Assembly: GCA_016719055.1 (NCBI GenBank)
Contig: JADKAW010000004.1
Coordinates: forward strand, 217,581-281,580
DNA from: Candidatus Rhodoferax mariagerensis
GTDB taxonomy: Bacteria; Pseudomonadota; Gammaproteobacteria; Burkholderiales; Burkholderiaceae_C
Reading direction: 5' to 3'
Length of the DNA: 64,000 nt
Below the pieces are notes generated by a model. It was given only the letters and a program-made list of their open reading frames with translations, was not told where the DNA came from and made no database searches. Position 1 is the first letter of the stretch; the number at the start of each line of letters is the position of its first letter. Below are positions 1-9,239 of the stretch, one piece after another. The translations under genes and the position numbers were made by a program.

Positions 1-2
1 AA

Positions 3-353
3 GACCGCACGTTTATCCAGACCGAAAATGCCGCGCACCGCACCGACCATGCGGTGGTCGGTGCGATTGTGGCCAAAACCTGGCGACTGCCGGCGGTGGT
101 GGCCTTTGCGGTGCGTCTGCACCACGATTTTTCGGTGTTGAACGACAGCGGGGTGGCGCAAGACGTGCGCCAACTGGTGGCCATTGCGGCCATTGCCGAC
201 CACCTGGTGGCACGCCATGAAGGCATCACCAACCAGCGTGAGTGGGACCGTCATGGCCCAGAATGCCTGGCTTTTCTGCAAATCAACGCCACCGAAGTCG
301 AGTCCTGGGTGGACGCGCTCTACCCCATCTTTGAGGGTGTGGTGGTGGCCTGA
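3..353 (+). CDS. HDOD domain protein, C-terminal part (cut by window edge)
   Basis: The open frame runs in from the left edge without a start, so only the last 116 residues are visible. They read as the C-terminal half of an HDOD domain: an ENAAHRTDHAVVGA segment, then a tryptophan-containing stretch (KTWRLP) and the RLHHDF histidine pair that mark this HD-related, metal-free signalling domain. HDOD proteins usually act in regulation of motility, stress or c-di-GMP signalling, often through partner domains that would lie upstream here. The DUF4010 gene begins 23 bases after the stop on the same strand. Family assignment is fairly sure; role unknown. Confidence 0.75.
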   Translation, partial: DRTFIQTENAAHRTDHAVVGAIVAKTWRLPAVVAFAVRLHHDFSVLNDSGVAQDVRQLVAIAAIADHLVARHEGITNQREWDRHGPECLAFLQINATEVESWVDALYPIFEGVVVA

Positions 354-376
354 GCGGCCTGGTTCAAGGCACTCTG

Positions 377-1627
377 ATGGACGACCGCCAGCTAGCCATC
401 AGTTTTGTGGTTGCCATTGGCTTGGGTGCCCTGTTGGGCCTGGAGCGTGAACGCACCAAAGGTGGCGAGGGCGGTGCCGGGGTACGCACCTTTGCGCTGA
501 TTTCGCTGTGCGGTGCGGTGGCGGGTTATCTGGACCGGTCCATGGGCCTGGGTTATCTGGCGCTGGCCATGTTTGTAGCGGTGGCGACGCTGGTGCTGGG
601 CATGTATGTGGTGACCGGCCTGCATGGTGACACCGGCATTACCACCGAGGTGTCGGCGCTGCTGGCTTTTGTGCTGGGTTTGCTGTGCGCGCATGGCTTG
701 ATTCAGCTGGCCAGCTGGATTGCCGTGGCCATGGCCTTGCTGCTGGCGCTCAAGGAGTGGCTGCACCGGCTGGCGACCCAGATCAATTCGCAGGATGTGC
801 AGGCTACGCTGAAATTTGGCATTGTTGCGCTGGTCATCTTGCCTTTGGTGCCAGATGCCAACTTTGGCCCGGCACCGCTCAATGTGGTCAACCCCTACAA
901 GATCTGGCTGATGGTGGTGCTGATCTCGGCGCTCAATTTCATCAGCTACCTGGTGGTCAAGGTGGTGGGTGTCGAACACGGCATTGGTTGGGTGGGCCTG
1001 CTCGGCGGCATGGTGTCGAGCACGGCAGTCACGCTAGGTTTTGCGCGGCGCAGTCAGCAGGATCCGCAGGCGTCATCGGCTTTGGGCATGGGCATTTTGC
1101 TGGCCTGGACGGTGATGTTGCTGCGCGTGGCGGGTATGGTGGTGCTGATCAACTGGGAGCTGGGCCGGCGGCTGGTCCTGGTGCTGGTCCTGCTCAGTGT
1201 GGTCAACCTGGGCGCTTGTTACTGGCTGTGGCGCAAGACCAAGCAGCACACCCGGGGCGAGGTGAAGTCTGGCAACAACCCGTTTGAGCTGACCGAGGCG
1301 GTCCAGTTTGGACTGCTGTTTGGTGTGGTGGTGGTGGTGGCCCGTGTGGCGCGGGTCTATTTTGGTGAAACCGGTTTGTATGTGGCGTCGGCGCTGGCCG
1401 GTTTGACCGATGTGGATGCGATCACCCTGGCCATGGCCGACCAGGCCAGGATCGACCCGGCCAGCCTGCCAGTGAGCGCACGCGCCATTGTGATTGCGGT
1501 GCTGGCCAACACCCTGACCAAGGGTGCCATGGCCATCGGCATTGGCGCGCCAGCCTTGCGCCGCGTCATGCTGGTACCCACGCTGGCCTTGCTGGGCACT
1601 GGTGTGCTGGTCATTGTGCTGGTTTGA
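377..1627 (+). CDS. MgtC/DUF4010 family integral membrane protein
   Basis: A 416-residue, very hydrophobic protein with about ten to twelve predicted membrane segments. The N-terminus carries the MgtC/SapB-like signature AIGLGALLGLERE at residues 13-25, and the C-terminal two thirds match the DUF4010 layout, including an FGET-YVASALAGLTDVDA segment near residues 342-364. Proteins of this architecture are common inner-membrane proteins in proteobacteria and their substrate is unknown; magnesium or other ion homeostasis is only suggested by the MgtC part. The ATG at 377 is in a suitable position before the first hydrophobic segment. No transporter partner lies next to it. Confidence 0.8.
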   Translation: MDDRQLAISFVVAIGLGALLGLERERTKGGEGGAGVRTFALISLCGAVAGYLDRSMGLGYLALAMFVAVATLVLGMYVVTGLHGDTGITTEVSALLAFVLGLLCAHGLIQLASWIAVAMALLLALKEWLHRLATQINSQDVQATLKFGIVALVILPLVPDANFGPAPLNVVNPYKIWLMVVLISALNFISYLVVKVVGVEHGIGWVGLLGGMVSSTAVTLGFARRSQQDPQASSALGMGILLAWTVMLLRVAGMVVLINWELGRRLVLVLVLLSVVNLGACYWLWRKTKQHTRGEVKSGNNPFELTEAVQFGLLFGVVVVVARVARVYFGETGLYVASALAGLTDVDAITLAMADQARIDPASLPVSARAIVIAVLANTLTKGAMAIGIGAPALRRVMLVPTLALLGTGVLVIVLV

Positions 1628-1642
1628 AGTTGTAGACTTTTT

Positions 1643-1687
1643 CAGGCTCCAGCCCAGATGGAAATTGCGTAGCTAGCTACCAAAAAC
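1643..1687 (-). repeat. Dispersed GGGCTAGAGG-core repeat, copy 1
   Basis: Read on the minus strand, this intergenic stretch has the tandem AGCTAGCTA motif followed about 18 bases later by CTGGGCTGGAG, matching the other copies in the window. It fills most of the 69-base gap between the DUF4010 gene and the convergent lytic transglycosylase gene. It is a diverged copy: the AT-rich left arm is short. Confidence 0.6.
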
Positions 1688-1696
1688 AGAGTGAAA

Positions 1697-2821
1697 TCAG
1701 TTTTTGACGGCACTGCTGGCCGGTGACAGCACGGCCTGCATCACTGCCTGCCCCAGTTCGATCACGGCCATGGCGTAGTAGCTGCTCCAGTTGTAGCGGG
1801 TGATGGCATAAAAATTGTCGGTACCCGCTACATAAATGGGTGCTTCGCCTGCGTTTTGCAGTTCAATCAGGGCCAGCTTGCCCGTGTGCTGCAAGGCGGC
1901 ACCGTCCAGTAGTGCGCCTTTGGCCTGAAAACCCGCCACGCTGAAGGTCGGCAAAATGTCTGGGGCCATCAGCGCCTCCATGTCGAGTTGTTGCTTGTCG
2001 AAACTCACCGGGAAATGGGTGGCCAGACCGGGTTGCCAGCCAAACGCCTTGAAGTAGCTGGCCACCGAGCCAATGGTGTCGGCCGGGCTGCCAAACAGGT
2101 CAATGCGGCCGTCAGCGTCAAAATCGGTGGCGTATTTGGCCCAGCTTGAGGGCATGAACTGTGGCATGCCCATGGCACCGGCGTAGCTGCCACGCAGGCT
2201 CAAGGGGTCGGTGCTGGTGCGCTGCATCAGGCTCAGGTAGTTTTCCAGTTCATCCCTGAAATAGGCGCTGCGCTGCGCCGCGCGCGGGTGGCTGGCGGGA
2301 AAGTCAAACGCCAGCGTGGCCAGGGCGTCGATCACCCGGAACGTGCCCATTTGTTGGCCATAAATGGTTTCTACCCCAATGATGCCCACAATGATTTCAG
2401 GCGGCACACCGGTTTGGGCCTCGGCGCGCTTGAGGGTGTCGGCGTGGGCTTGCCAGAACGCCACGCCGGCCTTGATGCGAATCGGCTCGACAAAACGGCT
2501 GCGGTAAACCCGCCAGTTTTTGACCGTGCCCACGGGCGGCGGCGTGATGGCTTTGGCAATGGCCGGGATGTAGCGCGCTTGCGCCAGCGTTTGGCGCACC
2601 CAGGCGGCGTCCAGGTTTCGGCGTTGAGCCATGTCGTCAGCCAGTTGCAGGGCGTCAGTGCGCAGGGCGTAGCTAGGTCCGGGCACACTGATCTGGCTGG
2701 CCAATGGCTTGGTTTTGGCTTTCTTTTTTAAGCCTTTTTCGGCTTTAGCCCATGCAGGTGCTGCACAAGCAACTATGAATATCAGAGCAAAAAGGGTCGG
2801 CAAAGAGAATGGATTACGCAT
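1697..2821 (-). CDS. mltB: Lytic murein transglycosylase B (SLT_2 family)
   Basis: A 374-residue protein that cleaves the beta-1,4 bond between MurNAc and GlcNAc in peptidoglycan, forming 1,6-anhydro-MurNAc. Residues 1-25 form a signal peptide (hydrophobic core FALIFIVACAAPAWA). There is no convincing lipobox, so it is probably soluble or loosely attached in the periplasm. The MltB catalytic region is clear: GIIGVETIYGQ with the catalytic glutamate at residue 151, followed by the MGMPQFMPSSW motif and an FDADGRIDLF segment typical of the family. It converges with the DUF4010 gene and lies 14 bases downstream of the tgpA stop, so it may be the last gene of that operon. Confidence 0.9.
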   Translation of the reverse strand: MRNPFSLPTLFALIFIVACAAPAWAKAEKGLKKKAKTKPLASQISVPGPSYALRTDALQLADDMAQRRNLDAAWVRQTLAQARYIPAIAKAITPPPVGTVKNWRVYRSRFVEPIRIKAGVAFWQAHADTLKRAEAQTGVPPEIIVGIIGVETIYGQQMGTFRVIDALATLAFDFPASHPRAAQRSAYFRDELENYLSLMQRTSTDPLSLRGSYAGAMGMPQFMPSSWAKYATDFDADGRIDLFGSPADTIGSVASYFKAFGWQPGLATHFPVSFDKQQLDMEALMAPDILPTFSVAGFQAKGALLDGAALQHTGKLALIELQNAGEAPIYVAGTDNFYAITRYNWSSYYAMAVIELGQAVMQAVLSPASSAVKN

Positions 2822-2835
2822 CAGGTCAGGCGGTG

Positions 2836-4869
2836 TCAGGCGTTGAAACGCAGGTGTTGGAGCTCGCGTTGCAGTGTAGCGAGCGCGCGCCGATAGGCTG
2901 GGCCACCGGTGCTGCTGCCCGGGCCATAGCGCAACGCCTCCAGCCGCAGCAGCCAGTCGTGCAGGGCTTGTGATTCATGCGTTTGGCCATGGTCAGCCAG
3001 CAGCTTGGCGAGTTGGCGCGGTGTCGGGTGGGCCGGCGTGATGATGCCAGCGGCCTGCAAGCGGCGGCTGGCTTTGCCCAGCAAACGCAGCCAGGGGTCT
3101 TGGCGCTGGCGCTCCCACATCGCCACGGCAGCGCCCATCAGGCTGACCCCCACCACAATGGCACAAAGCAGGTAAATCAGGTCTTCCCAGGTGGGCGCTT
3201 CGAACCCCAGGTTTTGCAGCAGTTTGAGCTGGCTGCTTTGGGCGTAGTTCAGCACCCACTGGTTCCAGCGGTTGTTGACGGCGTCCCATACAGCGCGCAA
3301 ATTCACCGCGATCCTAGGGTTGACGGTACCAAAAATGGCACTGGCCACGGCACCGCGCGGGGTTTGCAAGCGGGTGAAGCTGCCAATGCGCGACGGTGCC
3401 ACCGACGCCGTGGGGTCCACCCGCACCCAGCCCTGGCCAGCCAGCCAGACCTCGGCCCAGGCGTGGGCGTCGCTTTGGCGCACGGTCCAGAAGCCATCCA
3501 GCGTATTGCGCTCGCCGCCCTGGTAGCCGGTGACCACCCGCGCCGGCACGCCCAGCGCGCGCATCAGGATCACAAAACTTGACGCAATGTGTTCGCAAAA
3601 ACCCTCTTTGCGGTCAAACCAGAATTCGTCGGCACTGTGGCGGCCATACACGCCGGGCTCCAGCGTATAGACATAAGCCCCGCTGCGCAGGCGCTCCAGC
3701 ACCGCCGCAACCCAGTGGGCACCATCGGCCTGGCGGTTGGGCGACTCGCGCTTGAGGTCTTGCGCCAGTTGCAGGGTGCGCGGGTTGTAGCCGCCCGGCA
3801 GGCTGCGCCAGGTTTGCAGTTGCGGAGTGCTGGCCAGTGGACCGTGCTGGAACTGGGTGTAACTGATGGCGCGGTAGCGCAGCAGCTCGGTGATGTTCTG
3901 GCTGGTTTGCCATTGCAGCTCAGACGTCATGCGCGCGCGGCCTTGCGGCAGTTGCGGGGCGGATTGCGCGGCGTCCAGCGTCAGCAGCCAGGGATGCTGG
4001 TTGGGCTCCAGCGTCACCTGATAGCTCAAGGCCGCACCTTGCACCACCAGCTGTGCATCCTCTGCCCGGTTGGGGGTGAACAGGTCCAGAGGCAACCAGC
4101 GCTGGCCGTCAAAGGTGGACAGCACCGGGCCACGAAAATACAGCTCGCTTTGCAGCGGCGTGCGGCCATCAAAGTTGATGCGCATGGCCACGCTGTCATC
4201 CAGCGCCAGGCGCGCGATGTTGCCTACGGTCATTTGCGCCGACAGGCCGCTGCGCCCGGTCATGGCATCGCTGGGCATGCCCCACAGCGGAGCCAGCCGG
4301 GGAAACAGCAAAAAAAGCAGCACCATGATGGGTGCGCCCAGCAGTGTCATGCCGCCGGCAATACGCGCCGCCTGCCACAGCGGCGGCCGGCCCACTGGCA
4401 TGTGGGCGTTGACAAGGGCGGTCAGCAAGCCCAGCAGCGCGATCAGCATGGCCGCAGCGGTGAGCAGCGACTGTGAGTAAAAAAAGTTGGTCAGCATCAA
4501 AAAGAAGCTCAGGAAAAACACCACAAAGGCGTCGCGCCGGGCGCGCAGCTCAAGGGTTTTGAGTGCCAGCAATACCACCACCAGGGTGACGCCGGTATCG
4601 CGCCCGAGCAGGGTTTTGTAGGTGATCAGCGTGGCACCGATGGCCAGCGCCAGCAGGCCGTAGCGCCACCATCTGGAAGGCAGTGGCTGCCCGCGCCAAG
4701 CCAGCACGGCGCGCCACAGCATCACCATGGCGGTCAGCCCACTGCACCACAGAGGCAGCTGTGACCCCAGCGGCAGCACCACCCAGCCGATCACCAGCAG
4801 CAAAAATAGCGTGTCGCGGGTGTCGCGCGGCAGGTGCGCCAGGGTTTGCAGGCCGGGCTTCACCTTCAT
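2836..4869 (-). CDS. tgpA: Transglutaminase-like membrane protein (DUF3488/TgpA)
   Basis: A 677-residue protein with several membrane helices in the first 200 residues (DUF3488), a periplasmic transglutaminase-like domain, one more helix near residue 560 and a DUF4129-like tail. The cysteine-protease-like triad is visible: Cys in GFCEH near residue 427, His in SDAHAW near 468 and Asp in VDPT near 484. The open frame extends further upstream, but the ATG at 4869 overlaps the stop of the DUF58 gene (ATGA) and leads straight into family sequence, so that start is chosen. It forms an operon with the DUF58 and MoxR genes. In Pseudomonas TgpA is essential; the substrate is not known. Confidence 0.88.
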   Translation of the reverse strand: MKVKPGLQTLAHLPRDTRDTLFLLLVIGWVVLPLGSQLPLWCSGLTAMVMLWRAVLAWRGQPLPSRWWRYGLLALAIGATLITYKTLLGRDTGVTLVVVLLALKTLELRARRDAFVVFFLSFFLMLTNFFYSQSLLTAAAMLIALLGLLTALVNAHMPVGRPPLWQAARIAGGMTLLGAPIMVLLFLLFPRLAPLWGMPSDAMTGRSGLSAQMTVGNIARLALDDSVAMRINFDGRTPLQSELYFRGPVLSTFDGQRWLPLDLFTPNRAEDAQLVVQGAALSYQVTLEPNQHPWLLTLDAAQSAPQLPQGRARMTSELQWQTSQNITELLRYRAISYTQFQHGPLASTPQLQTWRSLPGGYNPRTLQLAQDLKRESPNRQADGAHWVAAVLERLRSGAYVYTLEPGVYGRHSADEFWFDRKEGFCEHIASSFVILMRALGVPARVVTGYQGGERNTLDGFWTVRQSDAHAWAEVWLAGQGWVRVDPTASVAPSRIGSFTRLQTPRGAVASAIFGTVNPRIAVNLRAVWDAVNNRWNQWVLNYAQSSQLKLLQNLGFEAPTWEDLIYLLCAIVVGVSLMGAAVAMWERQRQDPWLRLLGKASRRLQAAGIITPAHPTPRQLAKLLADHGQTHESQALHDWLLRLEALRYGPGSSTGGPAYRRALATLQRELQHLRFNA

Positions 4870-5936
4870 GCGAGTGCCAGTGCGCGCAGACAGCGTTGCA
4901 GGTGCGCCGGGCCGTTGTCGGGCGCGATGTCTTGTGTCCCCAGCCTGAGCCCGTAGCGCAGGCCGGCCCCGTCGGCCTGCAGCGCCCAGGCACACAGGCG
5001 GCTGAGCTGCTGTTCGGGGTGGCTCAAGCCGGTGTGCTGGCGTTCCAGCCAGAGTTCGCGCTGCTGCAAGGCCATGCTGTCGCGGCTGACCAGTTCGCCG
5101 GTTTTGGCGGCCTTTTTCCAGTAAATGGTTTTGAGCGCATCACCGCGACGATAGGCACGCAGGCCGTCGGGCTCGCCACTGCGGTGCGTGCTGCTGGCCT
5201 GGCTGCTGCCACTGTGGCTTTGGCCGATTGGGAGCGGGGGTGGTTTGGCCTCGGGTTTGGGATACACCAGCAGCTGCGCCGCTGGGCGCCACAGTGTCCA
5301 GACCCGAAACGTGCCCAGCGGAAAATGGGTTTGTGCGCACAGGGTGGGCAGCCGGTGCAGGCCGCGTTGGGGCGGCTGCCAGGCCAGCTGCACGCTGGCA
5401 CCAGCCTGGGCCGCCACGTCGGTCCAGCCCCATTGATCTGAGCCCAACACCGCCAGTGCCAGGGCGTGACGGGTGCGTTTGCGGGTGTTTTGCAAATGCA
5501 CAACAAATTGGGCCTTGGCCCCCGTGAATACTGCGTCAGGCGCTACCAAATGCATAGTGACACCGCGCAGCGTGCCATGGCTGACATGCATCGCCACCAG
5601 GCTGCAGCCAGCCAGCAAAAAGGTCAGCAGATAGCCCAGATTGAGCTGGTAGTTGATCGAGGCCAGCAGCAGCACCAGCAGCGTGACGCCCAGCATCAGG
5701 CCGGGGCGGGTCGGCAAAATATAGACGTTGCGTTGGGTCAGTGTGATGCTGTCAGCCAGCGGCAGGCGCGCTTGCCACCAGCTTGACAGTCGGGCGCGCG
5801 CGGCCCTCAGCGGGTGTCCCAAACCGGCCCCGGACGGCGGGAGGCAACCGGAAAACTTTTTCCGTGGGCGGCCAGAGTCCAGGAAGTCAGGGCAGTGGCA
5901 CCGCGTCGAGCATGGCGCGCACCTGTTCCTGGGCAC
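4866..5936 (-). CDS. DUF58 domain protein
   Basis: Middle gene of a MoxR-DUF58-transglutaminase operon. The protein has two adjacent membrane segments (LMLGVTLLVLLLASINY and LLTFLLAGCSLVAMHVS) followed by a soluble domain with the DUF58 signature around GEPDGLRAYRRGDALKTIYWKKAAK. DUF58 proteins resemble von Willebrand A folds and work with MoxR ATPases in envelope or complex assembly. The start is uncertain: the longest frame begins with GTG at 5936, 50 bases inside moxR. The first family-like residues (WWQARLPLADSITLTQRNVY) come much later, so a TTG at 5822 or another non-ATG codon near it is likely. The gene ends in a 4-base overlap with tgpA. Confidence 0.8.
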   Translation of the reverse strand: MPRNRCAPCSTRCHCPDFLDSGRPRKKFSGCLPPSGAGLGHPLRAARARLSSWWQARLPLADSITLTQRNVYILPTRPGLMLGVTLLVLLLASINYQLNLGYLLTFLLAGCSLVAMHVSHGTLRGVTMHLVAPDAVFTGAKAQFVVHLQNTRKRTRHALALAVLGSDQWGWTDVAAQAGASVQLAWQPPQRGLHRLPTLCAQTHFPLGTFRVWTLWRPAAQLLVYPKPEAKPPPLPIGQSHSGSSQASSTHRSGEPDGLRAYRRGDALKTIYWKKAAKTGELVSRDSMALQQRELWLERQHTGLSHPEQQLSRLCAWALQADGAGLRYGLRLGTQDIAPDNGPAHLQRCLRALALA

Positions 5937-6807
5937 CGCGCCCGGCGTCCCCGGTGGGAATCAGCCGGTGCGCAATGGTCTGCGGCAGAATAGCCCGCAC
6001 ATCGTCGGGAGCGACGTAGTTGCGCCCGGCTAGCAGCGCCCGTGCTTTGGCAGCGCGCAACACGGCAATGCCGGCGCGCGGGCTCAGGCCCTGCACAAAC
6101 CACTGGCCACCGCGGGTGGCGGCCATCAGGTCTTGCACATAGTCCAGCAGCGGGGCGCCGGCATGCACTGCCTGCACCTGCTGTTGCAACAGCAGCAGCT
6201 CTGCCGGGGTCAGCAGGCTGGGCAGCTTGTCCACCAGTTCGCGCCGATCCACGCCGCACAACAGCTGGCGCTCGGCATCACGGCTGGGGTAACCGAGCGA
6301 GATACACATCAAAAACCGGTCAAGCTGCGACTCGGGCAGGGCGTAGGTGCCAGCCTGGTCCATCGGGTTTTGCGTGGCAATGACAAAAAACGGGGTGGGC
6401 AGCGGCCGGGTCTGGCCTTCAACCGTGACTTGCTTTTCTTCCATGGCCTCCAGCAGCGCGCTTTGTGTCTTGGGGCTGGCGCGGTTGATCTCGTCAGCCA
6501 GCAACACCTGGGCAAACAGTGGCCCCGCGTGAAAGATGAACTTTTCCTGGCTGCGCTCGTAAATCGATACCCCTAGCAGGTCACTGGGCATCAGATCGGC
6601 GGTAAATTGCACCCGCGAAAAGTGCAGCCCAAAGGTGCGTGCCAGCGCATGCGCCAGTGTGGTTTTGCCAACGCCGGGCACGTCTTCAATCAACAGGTGG
6701 CCGCCGGCCAGCAAACAGGCGACACAATCTTGTGTCTGGTCCGGTTTTCCGACAATCACCGTGTTAAGCTGATCGAGTAATGATGTGAGTTTTGCTTGAA
6801 TGTCCAT
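5887..6807 (-). CDS. MoxR family AAA+ ATPase
   Basis: A 306-residue AAA+ ATPase of the MoxR family, chaperone-like proteins that use ATP to assemble or activate partner complexes. The Walker A loop GVPGVGKTT is near residue 45, Walker B is LADEINRASPKTQSALLEAM near residue 104, and sensor regions follow (FFVIATQNPMDQAGTY). The C-terminal AAA lid carries the MoxR motif SPRAGIAVLRAAKARALLAGR. It is the first gene of the operon with the DUF58 and transglutaminase genes, an arrangement common in betaproteobacteria. It is divergent from the histone-deacetylase-like gene, with only 43 bases between the two starts. Confidence 0.92.
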   Translation of the reverse strand: MDIQAKLTSLLDQLNTVIVGKPDQTQDCVACLLAGGHLLIEDVPGVGKTTLAHALARTFGLHFSRVQFTADLMPSDLLGVSIYERSQEKFIFHAGPLFAQVLLADEINRASPKTQSALLEAMEEKQVTVEGQTRPLPTPFFVIATQNPMDQAGTYALPESQLDRFLMCISLGYPSRDAERQLLCGVDRRELVDKLPSLLTPAELLLLQQQVQAVHAGAPLLDYVQDLMAATRGGQWFVQGLSPRAGIAVLRAAKARALLAGRNYVAPDDVRAILPQTIAHRLIPTGDAGRGAQEQVRAMLDAVPLP

Positions 6808-6850
6808 GGGACGACCTTACCAAAAAATTGCCGATAGGAGACAGCTGCGT

Positions 6851-7804
6851 ATGACGATGACCGGATACTTTACTCACCCAAGCTTTCGCAAGCATGAAAT
6901 GGGTCCGGGCCACCCCGAATGCCCCGAGCGGCTGGACGCCATTGACGACCGGCTGCTGATTTCAGGTCTGGACGTGGCGCTGGACCGGCGCGAAGCCACC
7001 ACTGCGGCCACTTCCGACATCGAACTGGCCCATGACCGCATGTATGTGGCCTCGATTCGTGGCTTGAATGCTGAGCTCAGGGAAGAAATCGTCGCCGGGG
7101 GCCCAACCCACCTGCAGATTGACCCCGACACCAGCGTCAACGTCCACACCTGGAAGGCGGCCCTGAATGCCGCGGGTGCTGCCATTGACGCCACCGACGC
7201 GGTGATGGCCGGTGAAATGGAAAACGCCTTTTGCGCGGTGCGCCCACCCGGTCACCATGCCTGCCGCGACAAGGCTGGTGGTTTCTGCTTTTTCAACAAC
7301 GTTGCCATCGCTGCCAAATACGCCCTGGAGCGGCACAACTTGCAGCGTGTGGCCATCATCGACTTTGATGTGCACCATGGCAATGGCACCGAGGACATCG
7401 TCAAGGACGACGAGCGTATTTTGATGTGCAGCTTTTACCAGCACCCGTTTTACCCGCTCAACTGGGACCATTCCACGGCCCCCAACCTGGTTAACTTGCC
7501 GGTGCCGGCCTATACCAGAGGTGGTGAAATTCGCGACATGATCGAGTCCGCCTGGATGCCGCGTCTGGAACAGTTCAAGCCCGAGATGATTTTTATCAGT
7601 GCCGGCTTTGACGCCCACCGCGAGGACGATATGGGACAACTGGGCCTGGTGGAGCAGGACTACGCCTGGATCACCAGCCGCATCAAGGATGTGGCACGTC
7701 GACATGGCAAGGGGCGTATCGTCAGCTGTCTTGAGGGTGGTTATGTGATGAGCGCCTTGTCACGCAGCGTGGAGGCACATATCCGGGTTCTGGCCGGTGT
7801 CTAA
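6851..7804 (+). CDS. Histone deacetylase family zinc amidohydrolase
   Basis: A 317-residue member of the arginase/deacetylase fold. Bacterial members remove acetyl or related acyl groups from amines such as acetylpolyamines. The family motifs are all present: the RPPGHH histidine pair near residue 134, the zinc-binding DFDVHHGNGTED near residue 170, and SAGFDAHREDDMG near 255 with the second metal aspartate. An ATG upstream at 6806 is open in frame, but the ATG at 6851 follows a GGAG and sits directly before the family N-terminus (GYFTHP...GPGHPECPERL), so it is chosen. It overlaps the following mscS-type gene by 8 bases. True substrate unknown. Confidence 0.88.
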   Translation: MTMTGYFTHPSFRKHEMGPGHPECPERLDAIDDRLLISGLDVALDRREATTAATSDIELAHDRMYVASIRGLNAELREEIVAGGPTHLQIDPDTSVNVHTWKAALNAAGAAIDATDAVMAGEMENAFCAVRPPGHHACRDKAGGFCFFNNVAIAAKYALERHNLQRVAIIDFDVHHGNGTEDIVKDDERILMCSFYQHPFYPLNWDHSTAPNLVNLPVPAYTRGGEIRDMIESAWMPRLEQFKPEMIFISAGFDAHREDDMGQLGLVEQDYAWITSRIKDVARRHGKGRIVSCLEGGYVMSALSRSVEAHIRVLAGV

Positions 7805-9056
7805 GTCTGCGCCAGTCGGGCTGCAAGAGTGGTTTGAAGCGCTGACACACCCCTCAGCGCTGACGGCACTGGGGGCTCTGCTGGCCTGCGGTTTGCTGGC
7901 CTGGTTGCTGACCAGTCTGGTGGCCCGGGCGTTTGACGGGCGCGACAGCAAGTCCATCATGTTTGGCCAGCGCAATGTGGATGGTGTGTTGTTTCCGGCC
8001 ATCTTGCTGTGTTTGGCCTATCTGGCCCGAACCCTGCTGGCCAGTGCCTTGTATTCGCCGGTGTTCAAGGTGGCAATACCGGTGCTGCTGTCGCTGCTGG
8101 TGATCCGCCTGGGGGTCAAGGTGTTGCAGGCAACGTTCACTGAAACGCCGTTTATCCGCTTGCTGGAGCGCAGCATTTCGTGGCTGGCCTGGCTGGCCAT
8201 GGTGTTATGGGTCAGTGACCTGCTGCCGCTGCTGCTCGAAGAGCTGGAGCACATCAGCTGGAAGGTCGGCGGCAGCACCCTGACGGTGCGCAACATCATT
8301 GAGGGCACGCTCACGGCTGGCTTGGTGCTGATCATCACGTTGTGGATTTCGTCGGCCATTGAGGCCAAGCTGTTGCGTCATGCAACCGGTGGCGAACTGA
8401 GCCTGCGCAAGGCTTTCAGCAATGCGGCGCGCGCACTGCTGATGTTTTTGGGGCTGTTGCTGGCCTTGTCTGCCGTGGGCATCGACCTCACAGCCCTGTC
8501 GGTGCTGGGCGGAGCGGTGGGTGTGGGGATTGGTCTGGGCTTGCAAAAACTGGCCGCCAACTACGTGTCTGGTTTTGTCATTCTGGCCGAGCGCAGCATG
8601 CGCATTGGTGACAGTGTGCAGGTCGACACCTTTAACGGCATCATCACCCAGATCAACGCGCGCTACACCGTGATCCGGTCGTTGACCGGGCGCGAGTCCA
8701 TCGTGCCCAACGAGATGATGATCACCAGTCGGGTTGAAAACCACTCACTGGCCGATGCCAAGGTGTGGTTGTCGACCCTTGTTTCGGTGGGCTACGACAG
8801 TGATGTGCAGCGGGTGATGGCGCTGCTGTCCCAGGCGGCACTGGCGCAAGAGCGGGTGTTGCGCGAGCCGGCTCCGTCGGTGGCGTTGTCAAACTTTGGC
8901 GCCGACGGGCTCGAATTTACGCTGGGTTTCTGGATTGGTGACCCCGAAAACGGCAGCCTCAACATCAGGTCACAGGTCAACCTGGAGATTTTGCGTTTGC
9001 TGCGCGAAAATAGTATAGAGATACCATTCCCGCAACGGGTGATCCATCAGCGTTGA
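7797..9056 (+). CDS. MscS family mechanosensitive ion channel
   Basis: A 419-residue membrane protein with about six predicted transmembrane helices before a C-terminal MscS domain. The pore-lining helix region is visible as LSVLGGAVGVGIGLGLQKLAANYVSG near residues 235-260, followed by the beta-domain motif RSMRIGDSVQV and the IVPNEMM segment. Such channels open on membrane tension to release solutes during hypo-osmotic shock. The start is a GTG at 7797 overlapping the end of the deacetylase-like gene by 8 bases, which suggests translational coupling. No ATG is available near the N-terminus. Confidence 0.87.
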   Translation: MSKSAPVGLQEWFEALTHPSALTALGALLACGLLAWLLTSLVARAFDGRDSKSIMFGQRNVDGVLFPAILLCLAYLARTLLASALYSPVFKVAIPVLLSLLVIRLGVKVLQATFTETPFIRLLERSISWLAWLAMVLWVSDLLPLLLEELEHISWKVGGSTLTVRNIIEGTLTAGLVLIITLWISSAIEAKLLRHATGGELSLRKAFSNAARALLMFLGLLLALSAVGIDLTALSVLGGAVGVGIGLGLQKLAANYVSGFVILAERSMRIGDSVQVDTFNGIITQINARYTVIRSLTGRESIVPNEMMITSRVENHSLADAKVWLSTLVSVGYDSDVQRVMALLSQAALAQERVLREPAPSVALSNFGADGLEFTLGFWIGDPENGSLNIRSQVNLEILRLLRENSIEIPFPQRVIHQR

Positions 9057-9159
9057 CACTGCCTATAATAAAAAGCACGACCGTTCTATTTATTGCAATT
9101 TTTCGTTTTGCCCGCTGGCATGACGAAGCTGGCAGGGTGGGCCGCATAGAATATCGGCG

Positions 9160-9175
9160 TTGACGTGCACGTCAA
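9160..9175. promoter_or_regulatory. Perfect 16-bp palindrome upstream of etfB, probable operator
   Basis: The sequence TTGACGTGCACGTCAA is a perfect inverted repeat 64 bases before the etfB start. Its form resembles palindromic operators described for LiuR-type (MerR family) regulators of branched-chain amino acid and fatty acid degradation in proteobacteria, whose regulons often include ETF genes. The identity of the regulator is an inference. An upstream TATAAT hexamer at 9064-9069 without a good -35 and a TAGAAT at 9147-9152 are candidate promoter elements. The rest of the 183-base gap after the MscS gene holds nothing else that I recognise. Confidence 0.45.
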
Positions 9176-9239
9176 TCAGGGAATGTCTGATGACCGTGCT
9201 GGTTGCATCTATTTTTAACTATTCTGGAGAGCAGTATTC

